This document shows, in pieces, positions 48,535-58,023 of a DNA stretch of 60,000 bases (positions are counted from its first letter, which is position 1; every line of letters begins with the position of its first letter). The stretch is from Polytrichum commune (Eukaryota > Streptophyta > Polytrichopsida > Polytrichales > Polytrichaceae), in the NCBI GenBank assembly GCA_950295325.1, contig OX485809.1, positions 11,968,001 through 12,028,000 on the forward strand, given 5' to 3'. Made by a program: the position numbers and the translations under genes. A model generated the notes under the pieces. That model was given only the letters and a program-made list of their open reading frames with translations, had not been told where the DNA came from and searched no databases.

Positions 48535-49909
48535 TGTGAGCCCAAAAGCATGTGCCCACATGTGTTTTAAGTCTGAAAATGATTAAGACTTGAGTTTGGA
48601 TTTATTATTACTTTAGTAAAATATAAAAAGAGTGAGTATGTCTAGTCTAATTGAAGTTAGAGGTGAGGGTAGGATGTTAGCATTTTAGCGTTGGAATAAA
48701 GGGGGACTTAAATTAGAGATTAAGCTATAGTTTTGATTTAGGATTGAGGCCTTAAAGGATGTGGTTGGTGTGGAATTAAGTTAATTAGATACCATGAGTG
48801 TTCATTCAAGGGTAGAGGCTGGGTTTTAGAGTTGGAATTGAGCCACATCCCTGCCATTCAAGGGGGGGGTGCCTCGGGTTCCAGAGATGAGGTTTTCGGG
48901 AAGTTCGGAGGTGAAGAGGTGAAGAGGTCCAGAGGTTCGGCAGGGGAAGGGGCAACTTTCTGAGAGAAGAATGTGAGGGAAGACAACGAAGGGGGTCCAG
49001 GGTTGTGGCAGCGACAAGGAGAAGGGGAGCGCAAGGATGGCAGTCTGCCGCAAGGGCTGAGGCCGGGACAATGTGATTAGATGCCGGGAAAGCAACAACA
49101 ACTTGATGGTGCGAAACGGGGATGAGTCAGGAGCGAGGCGCTTGTGGTAGATTGCGCCGTGATGAGCCCAGAGGCACACTAGCCTCCGAGGAAGGAATGT
49201 CGGGTCGACTGGGAGGCTGGGAGATAGCAGCAGCTCCCTACCGAATCGAAGGGGGAAGGAGGCCCCACGGCACACTCTTACATTGGGGGGGGGGGGGGGA
49301 AGCTATCAGGGAGCACCGAAGCATCCGACATTCCCAAACAAAGAGTTGAATCTCAATTTTTGCAGTTCATCAATGGATTCGAACCAGTGAATAGCGGCGA
49401 CTGAGAGATTCGGCCATTAATCAGTAGGTGTTGTGGGAGTCCAAATTCGACGGAAAGACGGAAATACGGATTCAATTTCCGTATTTTACCCTGCTTGTAT
49501 GAGGATAATAGGGTCTCTTAGGCTAAATTAATTGTACTAGGAAATAGGGCATTCTTAATCCGCCTAGTGCGATAAAACGAATTAAAATGAGTATTATGAC
49601 CGGTCCGTCAAAATGGATTGGCGGACCGTTTAATCATGGTCCGAACCGCTGGTCCGGACCAAGTAACGGACACGCCAAGATTACCCAACGGACCGGAAGT
49701 AGCGGTTACAACGGGTTTATGACGGTTAAGGGCAAACCATCGGAAAACGGTTGTAACCGTCTTCCGTTAACCCCAACGGTAACAGGGGAAGGAAGAGGGG
49801 GAAAGGTATTTGAGGGTCTCTCCCTTCTCCTCCCCACTTTTTTTTTCTGATTCACAAGAGACAAATTTGTTGAGAGAACGAGTGGTGAGACTGTATTCCT
49901 TTCGAGCTG

Positions 49910-49969
49910 CCAGCAGTTGGATTGCTGGGGCCCCGCATTTTTTTCAGTCACCGGCAGTTGGCTTGCCGG
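49910..49969 (+). promoter_or_regulatory. Twin leader hairpins with covarying stems (unit D)
   Basis: Hairpin 1 (49910-49928) is CCAGCA-GTTGGAT-TGCTGG and hairpin 2 (49951-49969) is CCGGCA-GTTGGCT-TGCCGG. Both have 6-bp stems and 7-base loops that differ at one base. The A-U pair in stem 1 is G-C in stem 2, a compensatory change. They lie 80-140 nt before the start codon at 50052, where retroelement leaders often hold dimerisation or packaging structures. The function is inferred. Confidence 0.6.
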
Positions 49970-50051
49970 GACTTTGTAGCAGTTAGACGGAAGAGAGGGA
50001 TCTGGAAGAGGGAGAGAGTTTTCAAGCCGGAAAGTTAGAAAGGAGAGGAAA

Positions 50052-52108
50052 ATGCCGGAAGCACGGGAAGAGGATCAGCGGGAACCCATTCCGATTCCGC
50101 TCAAAGCCCTCACCCCTGCAATTCTGAGGGAGGATAGGGAGCTGCAGGAGCTCGCGGAAGATCTCCGGGTGATGGGCTGCGCGGGATTGCTCTCCAAACC
50201 CTGGAACCTCAGGGCGGAAGACACCCTACGTGAGTTTAAATTCGAGAGAGGAAATCAATGGCTAGGAACAAAGAGGAGGGATCCGGAAAATTGGACTCCG
50301 GATACTTGGAACAAGGTCTACGGGTTTCCTAGGGGGATTGCAGAGGGGTGGGCAGGCCGCCGTGACGGCCTGTTCGCCGGAAAGTTCAGAGGGGACGCGG
50401 ATCCAAAAGACGGCTTCCATCCCGGGAACTGCCGGAACCTGAGGGAGAGGAGGGTACTTGAATTCTCCTGCCCATCCTGAATCCGGACAAGCCGAAGCGG
50501 ATTAGCCTCACCATGGCTAACACCCTGTTCGGTGCCATGTCCGGAGTCCGGCCCGTGAACTGGGGTTTGATCATCCAGGAGATAGTTGGGCGGGCCCTCC
50601 CCCACATTGGCCGGAAACCCTCCTTTCTCTCCCCCTTCATTTTGCACCTCTACCAGCATTTCGACTGCATCTTGGCGGAGGAGGAGGACCTGCTAACGAT
50701 AGCGGCGGACGAGGTCACCTACAAGCTACTCCCGAAACCCGGAGACCTTGAGACGGAGACTTCCAGCGACCCAATCATTCCGGAAGCACCTCCCTCCTCA
50801 CCCGGGAGCCCGCCGCCCACCATCTCGAGGCCACTCTCTCCTCCTCTTCCTCATCATCATCCGGAACCCGGACCCAGCCGGGAGACCACATGGCGGAATG
50901 TGGACCTATCCGCTTGGGACTTTCCGGAGAATCCCTTCAAACGGGTCCAGGAAGGGATGGAGGACCTGCAAAATCAGTACTACCGGATGGAACACATCGT
51001 CCGAGGGGCGAACCAGGCCCTGGACGACTGCGGGCCCGGAAATATTCTTCGAGAGTTGGTAAAGAGGGCGGACAGGAAGGAGCTGAAGCAGGCCAAGACG
51101 GAGAACGCCCATCTCACCGCGCAGGTAGCGGCCATGACTCAGGAGCTGAGTTAGAAGAGCGAAGAGATCCGGAAGTACCACGCGGAGCAGGCAGTGCTCT
51201 TCAGCCGGATCCGGGAGCTGGTGGGGCATCCGGCAGAGATCGTCAACAAAGCGCATCTCTACGACCGGATGATGGAGTCCGGAGAACCCGCTTCCGCCAG
51301 GCAGATCCTTCCCATCCTCGTGAAGTACTCACGGACGATGAAGGATCTCCTGGCGGAAATCCAGAGGGTGGTTCCGCCAAGTGGAACACCCCGGCGGACA
51401 CTCTATCCGGGTCCGCCTGGGTCCCCTACCGGAACCCTGTACGAGGTAGTAGGCGAGGTCGCTCTAGTTCGGAACCCGCCAACGTCTGCAGGACCCAGCC
51501 AGCAGGGAGGAGGCTCTCGGCCGGGTAGTTCCGGGAGAACTCCGGAAGGGGTCCGTTCTCCCCAGGTGAGGAGGAAGAGTACCGGGTCGGTCAGATCTGG
51601 AAGAAGCCAGTCCCCTGTTCCACGGAACTCAGATCGGTCCCGGACTCCAGACAGGGCTAGGACACCGATCCGGCATCAGACGTTGGATCGAGAGGCAACT
51701 CCGAGTAGGGGCAAGGCCCCTATGGCCCACGCCTCCCCGTCGTCTCCTCCGGACTGCCAAATGGTCAGTCCCTTCCCTCCGCCACCCTCAAGAGCGGCCT
51801 CCAATAGGGATCCGCGGACTGCCTCGATGTCAGGCGGGTGGAATCCGAAACAGGGCACCGGAAGCGATGCTTCTCCGGTCCGGAGCATCCGGAAAGGGAC
51901 AGTTTCCGGAACCCCAGGGAGAGTCTCTGGAACACCCCGGACCGAGGGAGCAGCGGACTCGGAGGACGAGATTGCCCCGTCCCCGAACATGAGGAGGATG
52001 CTCACACGGCTCCAGAAGGCATCGCCGGGTGGAGGCTCATCCGCCGTCAGCGGACTCGGCAGTCATTCGAAGGAAGGATCGGCTCAGAAGAAGCACCGCT
52101 CTTCTTAG
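50052..52108 (+). pseudogene. Plant-transposon/gag-like protein gene of unit D, one frameshift and one stop
   Basis: The ATG at 50052 opens 143 codons. The frame ends at 50480, but a second frame continues smoothly from about 50465 to 52108, broken only by a TAG at 51152-51154. One lost base near 50465 explains the break. Put together, the protein would be about 685 residues: a globular N-terminal part with WNKVYGFPRGI..GWAGRRDGLFAGKF and RERRVLEF phrases, similar as I recall to the 'putative plant transposon protein' type; a proline-rich stretch (50780-50870); a charged coiled-coil-like part around the stop (51050-51250); and a Ser/Arg/Pro-rich basic tail (51400-52100). No protease, RT or integrase is present. 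The family match is from memory and moderate. Confidence 0.65.
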
Positions 52109-52466
52109 CTTAGAATGGCATCTGGATTAGTGAGGTAGAAAGGTAGAACTTAGGAGTTTTTGTAAATGAGGAATAAAATTCTCCCTAGGGTGTGTCAGCG
52201 GGAAATCCGGATCTGGATCCGGGAAATCCGGGAGAACGGGTGTAGTTAGGGTTTTCCTTAGCGGCGGCCGCTTGGGCCGCCGCCCTCAGTTTAGGGATTT
52301 TAGGGCCTCTACTTAAGGCTGAATAAGGAGTTGGGGAAGGGTTCCTTCTCCATTGTTGTATTTTGATTACTCCTACTCCAAATAAATGCCTTGGCCTCTC
52401 ACTCCTTGACTTTCCTTGATTGATGTTTGTGTGAATGATCCGGAGATCGTTAGCGGAGGAGAGAGA

Positions 52467-53043
52467 GAGAGCATGAGGGATAGGAGTTCCGGATAGGACA
52501 TGAGAGAGGAGACCCGGATCAGATCCGGTTATTGCCTTGTAGATCATCTCTGGGTGTAGTGGGAGGGATACCTCACTAGTCCGGTGGGTTGAGTAACGTC
52601 TAGGTGGGATAGCCGCTGGGAAGATTGGGTGAGATCCGGAAGGGATCCGGACTTACGCCAATCTGATCTTCTGAAGAGGTCCCACCGCCCTTAGACGGAC
52701 CCATCCGGATGGTGGTACGGATCGGCCAGTTAGCTCAGATTGAGTAGAATCCAAGGTAGAGGTAGCCGGACAGATCCGTCAGGAGGAGAAGAGAAGGTCC
52801 GGATCAGTAAGGGTTCCGGGTTGGAGGCCACCTCCGGAGTGTAGTAGGAAGAGATCCTTATTGTTCCAGATGTCAGGGTAACGTCCCGGTGAGGCAGCCG
52901 TGCGGAAGATTGGGCAAAGGTCCGGAAGGGATCCGGACTTACCTGATCTTCCGAAGAGGTCCCATCACCGGTGGACGGGACGATCCGGAGAGTGGTACGG
53001 GTCATCCAATCATCCTGTTGAGTCAGATCTCCGATCGGAATCC
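52467..53043 (+). repeat. 285-bp tandem duplication in unit D
   Basis: The segment 52593-52752 matches 52878-53043 at a constant offset of 285 bp, including GGAAGGGATCCGGACTTAC and GAAGAGGTCCCA. The intervals before each also resemble each other (AGAGGAGACCCGGATCAG versus AGAGAAGGTCCGGATCAG). This gives two diverged units of about 285 bp, starting near 52467 and 52753. Both are crowded with TCCGGA and ATCCGG. Confidence 0.75.
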
Positions 53044-54170
53044 GGACTCCTCTGGTCACTATTGTCCCAAGAAACAATCCGGATATCTCTGTGTGACATG
53101 CCAAGACGGATCTGATTAATCCGGATTGGTTGTGAGAGAGTTTCCGGATTGTAATCTTATCAAGGACGTCTTCACCGGAAGAAACCACCTATTCTAGAGG
53201 GTAGACGTAGAGGGGTGGGTGAGCATTATAATTAGGACCTAAAGGTACCATCCGGAAAGGCACTCTCTGGAAAAAGGCTAAGAGTGTCCCCAAAGACCTA
53301 AAGTCCGGAGATTAGGGTTTCCGGAAAATTGGCTAAGGAAGAGGAAATAAGCAGGCACGGAGAGTTCTAAACCTCCTACACTTCAAAGAATCCCTGGACG
53401 ATACTAGGGTCATCCGGACAGACCGGATTAGGCACTTAAAACCGCCAATCCGGATATATTGGTGTTCGCGTGTCCCCACAGGTGTCTGCAAGGGAAATGC
53501 AGATGCGGGAGTTGGGTTGTGAATTGGATTCAATGCAGCAACGTGTTACAACCTACCAGAATGCAACTCTGAGACAAAGCCTAGAGTCAGGCAGTTGAGG
53601 TATGGGTGGAGTCGGCTGTGCTTTCTGCCGAAGGGGAGGAATTCCCATATGAAGGGGGTGCTGGGAAGGGTTAGTTGCCTCGGTACAGATTAACCACCGA
53701 AGGGGATGATACGGCCAGGGGCCCTCGGACTGTGATTTCTGATGTACGAGGTTGCTGCCACGCTGGGAAGCACAAAGGGGTCAACAGGGGTGGACTAGGA
53801 TTTGTATTAGGGAATGAATTAATGAATCAGTGGGTGTGTTAGTGGATGGAAATGCCGGATGTACCAGGGGCAAGGTTTTTAGTTAATAGGAATTAGTTCA
53901 GTAAGTTAGTACCTCATGATTTGGGATTAGAGTTTGGAGGATTGGGTGTCCATTGGACCATTGTGTGTGGCAATGAAAGTAAGGGTAAAAGTATTTTTAA
54001 ATGCTTATCACCTTATGGTTGTTGAATAAAGTTATGTGTTTTATATCCCTAGTGTGGAAGGAGGGGAAGTTGAATCTCAAGGCCAAGGGCGCCAAGTGAA
54101 TGCATGTGAGCCCTGGGCTCTCACCTGGGTTAAGACGCTTAAAGGGTGGGAGTTTAGGCCTCACACCCGG

Positions 54171-55344
54171 CCTTTTGTTATCCTGTGTTGCGGCGGTAGC
54201 CGCAGCTTCAAATGTCTTTGAATGGCTACCTTCTGTCACTCTCCTTGATCTGCTCTGCCTCATGTCCGGGTTTCCATCAAAGATGTTCTGTCTTGTGTTT
54301 TTTCGATTCCTTACCTGTTGGAATCCTTCTTCATCTATAATGATGTTTTTACCTTTTTCTTGGTGTTGGGTTTGATGAAATTGTGTTGGTTTCTCTTTAC
54401 CTCTAGTTGGTCTTTTTTGTATTTCTTTGCAAACACTAGCTTTATGTTTCCAACTAAGGCACACCCTGCACCTAATTGGCAATTTGTCATAGTCAATTAG
54501 GATTGTCTATGGTGGCAGAATCCCTCCCTCCGTTACTAACTCAATGTCTGTTGCCCATCCTTTGTTAATTTCTAGGTTAATACAAAACCTAGGATCCTTT
54601 GCATTCTCATTGGATGTTTCCATACCAATAACTTCCCCTAAGGTTTCAGCAATTCCGATCGCTTGATCTTGGTGCTCATGAGGTAGGTTCCTCAGGCTAA
54701 CCCACGTTAGGTTAGGTTGTTGGGGTTGTCAGGGTTGAATCATGGCACCTAGCTTTGAAGCATACCTGTACCCCACTTGGATCTAAATGGAGACATCATC
54801 AATGCATTGTTCAACGTATCTTTATCCTCCCCACTAAGAAGAAAAAACCCTTTCCCCACATTTCTACACAACGATAATGCATTGCCTCTCAACTCTTGGT
54901 TTAAGGCTTGGATCCAAGGCTTCATTGCTTGTGGTGAAGGTTTAGGTTTGACGAATTTTCAAATCAAGAGCTGATCTCTCAAGATTTCTATTCTTGCAAG
55001 CAACATTTCCGTATTAACCTTGAATTTAATGGCTTCTTTCCTCACTAAGAATCCACTGAAACTTCTTTCCAGATTTGTTGGAAGAATCTCACCAATATGT
55101 CCTTTGAAGGGATTGTGGTCTCCTCCAAAGATCTGATGACTTGCTTCCGCCAACCCTTCGATCACCACATCTTCCATCTCAATATTTTGCCGTTGTGCCT
55201 CTCCAGCGATCCATCTTGCTCTTTCCTCCATCATTGGATCGAAGCGTGATGCATTTCCAAATCCACCTTGGATGCAAAGGATTCCATTTCTCCATAATTG
55301 ACTTTCAATCCTGTGGCTCCTGTGATCGGTTGATTATCCGCCAT
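54171..55344 (-). pseudogene. LINE ORF1, 5' part (DUF4283-like region and CCHC knuckle)
   Basis: L1 ORF1 proteins bind the element RNA. The start ATG is at 55344 (MADNQPITGA). A frameshift follows near 55255, after which the frame 55234-54959 continues. The segment about 54700-54530 encodes LTWVSLRNLPHEHQDQAIGI and then FCINLEINKGWATDIELV, typical of the DUF4283-type RNA-binding domain of plant L1 ORF1. After a stop, a linker DYDKLPIRCRVC leads to a CX2CX4HX4C zinc knuckle (CRVCLSWKHKASVC, 54470-54429). Downstream is a charged region (54400-54180) that is cut at 54170 by unit C. The continuation is at 48529-47144. Confidence 0.82.
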
Positions 55345-58023
55345 CGCCTCTCCAATCTCTAAAGACTGCAACTTACCCCTGGGCCCCAGATCATGTCTCA
55401 TTGTTCGATCTAGTAACCCTCACTACAACCTAATCAATCAAATCCTAATCTTCCTCCTGGGCTTGTTTACCCTAATAACGCGTACCCTTCGGATCTGGTT
55501 GTAAACTCCCCGCTGCTAGATCAATGCATCAGTCTTCGTCTCATCATTGTCTCTGGTCTGTGTTTCCTCTCTCAAGGCACAGATCTCCAAAGATTTCTCA
55601 CTCCGGCAGGGCTCTGCCGGTTTTTCCGGAAGCAAGCCATCCATGCGTGTTCTTCGAGGGGATGATGATTCAGTCATAACCTATTGGAAGTCAATAGGAC
55701 TAGAGATGAGATTGCACAAGCATATACACATACAAAATGGCATATGAACAATGCTTGGAGTGAGATGGTCATATGCCCTCCTTGCTGTCACGGTATGCGG
55801 CGTCGACGGCCACACCTTATCCGTTGGGTTTCATCCATCTAGATTTGGATGGATGAATCTAGATGTAAAGAGGAAGGCTCCTAAGTGAGGAGCCTCCTCC
55901 TTGGCTTGACATTCTTGCCAAAACAAGTCTTGTGAGTTAGTGTGTGGAGAGAGTTTGTGTGAGGTGTAGATTGCATGATTTTGCAATAAATCTTGAGTTC
56001 TTCTTCCCCTACTTACACTCTTGGATTCTCCCTTGGTGGAGTGAGAGATAGCTTGACTAGTTGTATACATTTGGAGAGAAATTAGAGCTCTTATGAGTTT
56101 TCTACTCTCTTCCTTCTCACTTGGCAAGAATGCACTTCATTTTTGATGTTTTCTTCTTCACTCTTGAGATGTGACGCGCAAGAGGAGCGTGAAGACGAGA
56201 AGTGATGAATTTGTGAGTTTCCGGAGCAAGAACACCGCGGATTTGTGGAGCAACAAGATGAAGAATGCTTGTTTGTGCATGCCACATCAAGGTGAATTGT
56301 GGTGATGAATTATTGAATTTTCTACGGAATTCCTTGTCATTTTTCTGCTTGCAAGCTTGAATTCGTATCGTTGAGCTTGTGAAGAGCATTCTTCATTCAA
56401 TTTCAAGTGGAACTTCATTCAAAAACAAATTTAAAATAAAATAAAATGAGAGAGATGGAGGTGGAGAGGCGGAGGAGGCCCTCTTGAACCTCCTGGTTCC
56501 CTAGTGCCACCGGCGGCACGCGGCATCAACCCGCGGCACGCCGCGGCGGCCGGCGGCAGGCCCCCCCTCCTTCCTCTTCCCCCCCTCCTTCCTACCTCCC
56601 ACCTCCCTTTATCTACCTACCTCCCTCCCTTTCCCCCCCCCCCCCCCCTAACTTCCCTCCCTACCTTCCCCCCCTAAAGCCTAACCCCCTACCCCACCCC
56701 CTACCCCCCTTTTCTGCCCCCTTTCCCTCCCCTAAGCCGACAACCCCCTCCCCTAGGCCCCCCCCCCCGCCGACAAACCCCCCCCCCCAGCTGCGGCAGC
56801 AGCAGCAGCAGCTGAGGGGCCGAAGTTTTTATTTTTTTTATTTTTTTGTATTACATTTGTTTATTTGTATTTATGAATACAAAAACCAAATACAATAAAC
56901 TAAGATACAAATTCCTTGCATCCAAGCAAGATGTCTCTTGACAAAGTAAGACGAAGACATTTATCTTGACACGACATTTGGGGGTATTCAAATTTTTCAT
57001 GAAAGTAAAATTCTTGGAGTTATGAATAACAAACTGTGGCGAAAGGATTGAGAGCACATTCTTGAGTTCCTTTGGGGTTGTGGGAGGTTTGGTACCAAAA
57101 TCATTTTGTTGGGAGAGTTGGAGCATTGCGAGAGAAGTTCGCGTGAGCACCTGGCAACACACGGAGGGCGTGGGATTGCAGCGAATTCGCAATTGGCTTC
57201 TTCTTCTTCCACATTGACTTGATAGAGGTACTGAGAATATGAGGGTTTTCATTTTCTTTTGCTTCAATGGGGCAAGACATGGGCATTGGGTTATTAGGGG
57301 ATAGGGATTTATTTTGGGTTAGGTTTATTAGATTGGCGTTGGGATTTATTTGGGGTTAGGTTGATTGTTGTTGTAGATTTTATTTTGGGATAAGTTTATA
57401 GATTGTTTAGGGAATTGCCGAGGGGTGGGGCAAATTGGTACATGGAATTACCATTCGACTTAACAATATCATTGTTAAGGGCGAATTGTGTTTAGAAACA
57501 CAAATTCCCGGGACTTCGGGGAGGAGAGGATTTTATGTTGTAGCACTAGATGAGTGATGTGCTTATGCAATTTCTTTTCTTAAGCAACAAGGGCTCTTTA
57601 TTTTGACCACCAACTGCAGGCAGGTGCCAGTTGGTTGCGGTCGTTTTCAATTTCTGCTTGAATGTTGTTTTGGGGAAGAGGATCCAGTGTTGTTCTTGCA
57701 TTGTTCCTTGTATTTTGTTTTGGTACCTTCCCCTGTGGCGGGCTGTAGTGCTGGAGTATTCTAGCACTGCCCCATTTTGTGTTGTCCTAGATTGTGATAG
57801 GGTACTGTGGAGGTGAGGTCGGATTAATGACCGACGGGACCTTTGTTTGTGCACCAAGTGGGCGGTGCTTGTTTTCACTTGTGGTGAGGCTGGGTTAATG
57901 ACCAGCAGACCATAAGTTTTGGTGGTGGTTGCAGGTGCAGGTTGCCTTTGACCCTTTTTCTCTTTGTACCTGGATACTAATTCATTTGGGTTGTTGATTC
58001 GGTGACCATCCCATTGTGGGTTT
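55345..58023 (+). other. LINE 5' flank, then LTR/leader sequence of the gag element
   Basis: From 55345 to about 55700 lies the probable 5' UTR of the minus-strand LINE; its end is not visible. From about 55750 on the sequence belongs plausibly to the LTR and leader of the Ty3-type element whose gag starts at 58024, but no clear LTR boundary, primer-binding site or TSD was found. It includes AATAAA strings (55984, 56893), a GC-rich block CGGCGGCACGCGG (56506-56560), and a C-rich tract at 56560-56800 with runs of 9 to 17 C. The frames on the minus strand (55831-57286) show no recognisable domain. Confidence 0.4.
57610..57906 (+). promoter_or_regulatory. Structured gag leader with twin covarying hairpins
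   Basis: Two hairpins share context GTGAGG[stem][R]TTAATGA[stem]: GTCGG-ATTAATGA-CCGAC (57818-57835) and GCTGG-GTTAATGA-CCAGC (57889-57906). The 8-base loop is conserved apart from its first base, while the stem bases differ in a compensatory way. Upstream lie two more hairpins: CCAACTG...CAGTTGG (57610-57634) and AGTGCT...AGCACT (57747-57768). All lie within 420 nt before the gag start. A role in dimerisation, packaging or translation is inferred. Confidence 0.55.

Larger units (their letters stand above)
49432..53480 (+). mobile_element. Unit D: LTR-like 4-kb unit carrying its own coding region
   Basis: The ends are TGTGGGAGTCC and CGTGTCCCCACA, giving TG...CA termini with short inverted ends, flanked by the 5-bp duplication ggtgt (49427-49431 and 53481-53485). 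These are LTR-type integration marks, but I could not find any second copy of either end inside the unit. It thus looks like a 4.05-kb solo LTR or an element type without a second LTR. Contents: a 5' region with a possible TATA (GTATTTGAG, 49808), twin hairpins (49910-49969), a protein-coding region (50052-52108), poly-A signals (AATAAAA 52172, AATAAA 52380), then 1.1 kb of CCGGA-rich sequence with a 285-bp tandem duplication. It is inserted in unit C. Confidence 0.85.
48535..54165 (+). mobile_element. LTR-like unit C (TGTGAGCCC family), contains unit D
   Basis: The head is TGTGAGCCCAAAAGCATGTG and the tail GTTTAGGCCTCACA, both shared with unit B. The 5-bp TSD is cccgg. The head subterminal ATAAAAAGAGTGAG motif is present (48625). 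Near the tail lie TTGAATAAAGTT (a poly-A signal, near 54024) and then AAGACGCTTAAAGGGTGGGA, which matches B's tail. Removing unit D leaves about 1.6 kb with no coding frame, so C is read as a solo LTR. It inserted into the minus-strand LINE's ORF1. Minus-strand frames crossing 53997-54165 into the LINE are composites. Confidence 0.88.
42589..55400 (-). mobile_element. L1-type LINE, minus strand, split by nested LTR-like units
   Basis: Read on the minus strand: ORF1 starts at 55344, continues to 54171, is broken by unit C (48535-54165), resumes at 48529 and ends near 47144. ORF2 starts at 47108, only about 35 bp later, and runs to about 42842. A poly-A tail appears as the T-run at 42589-42606. 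Without the insertion the LINE is about 7 kb, near full length. The 5' boundary (somewhere beyond 55344) and the LINE's own target duplication could not be resolved. It is inactive: several frameshifts, stops and a damaged RT active site. Confidence 0.85.

Noticed and set aside
47977-48570. 197-codon plus-strand frame
   Set aside because: Shadow of the hydrophilic LINE ORF1 tail on the opposite strand; composition (Ser/Pro/Leu/Cys) fits an antisense frame.
49374-49420. tRNA-like B box (minus strand GGTTCGAATCC) with an A-box-like TGGCCGAATC upstream
   Set aside because: The spacing between boxes is short, no acceptor or anticodon stem forms, and the sequence is part of unit C. A chance or LTR-internal match.
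50890-51528. 212-codon plus-strand frame overlapping the unit D gene
   Set aside because: Gly/Arg/Pro-rich shadow in another frame of the GC-rich coding region; the 50513-52108 frame is the coherent one.
49432-53480. Conventional LTR pair at the two ends of unit D
   Set aside because: Comparing the first few hundred bases with the last 1.3 kb by eye gave no shared block beyond the short inverted ends.
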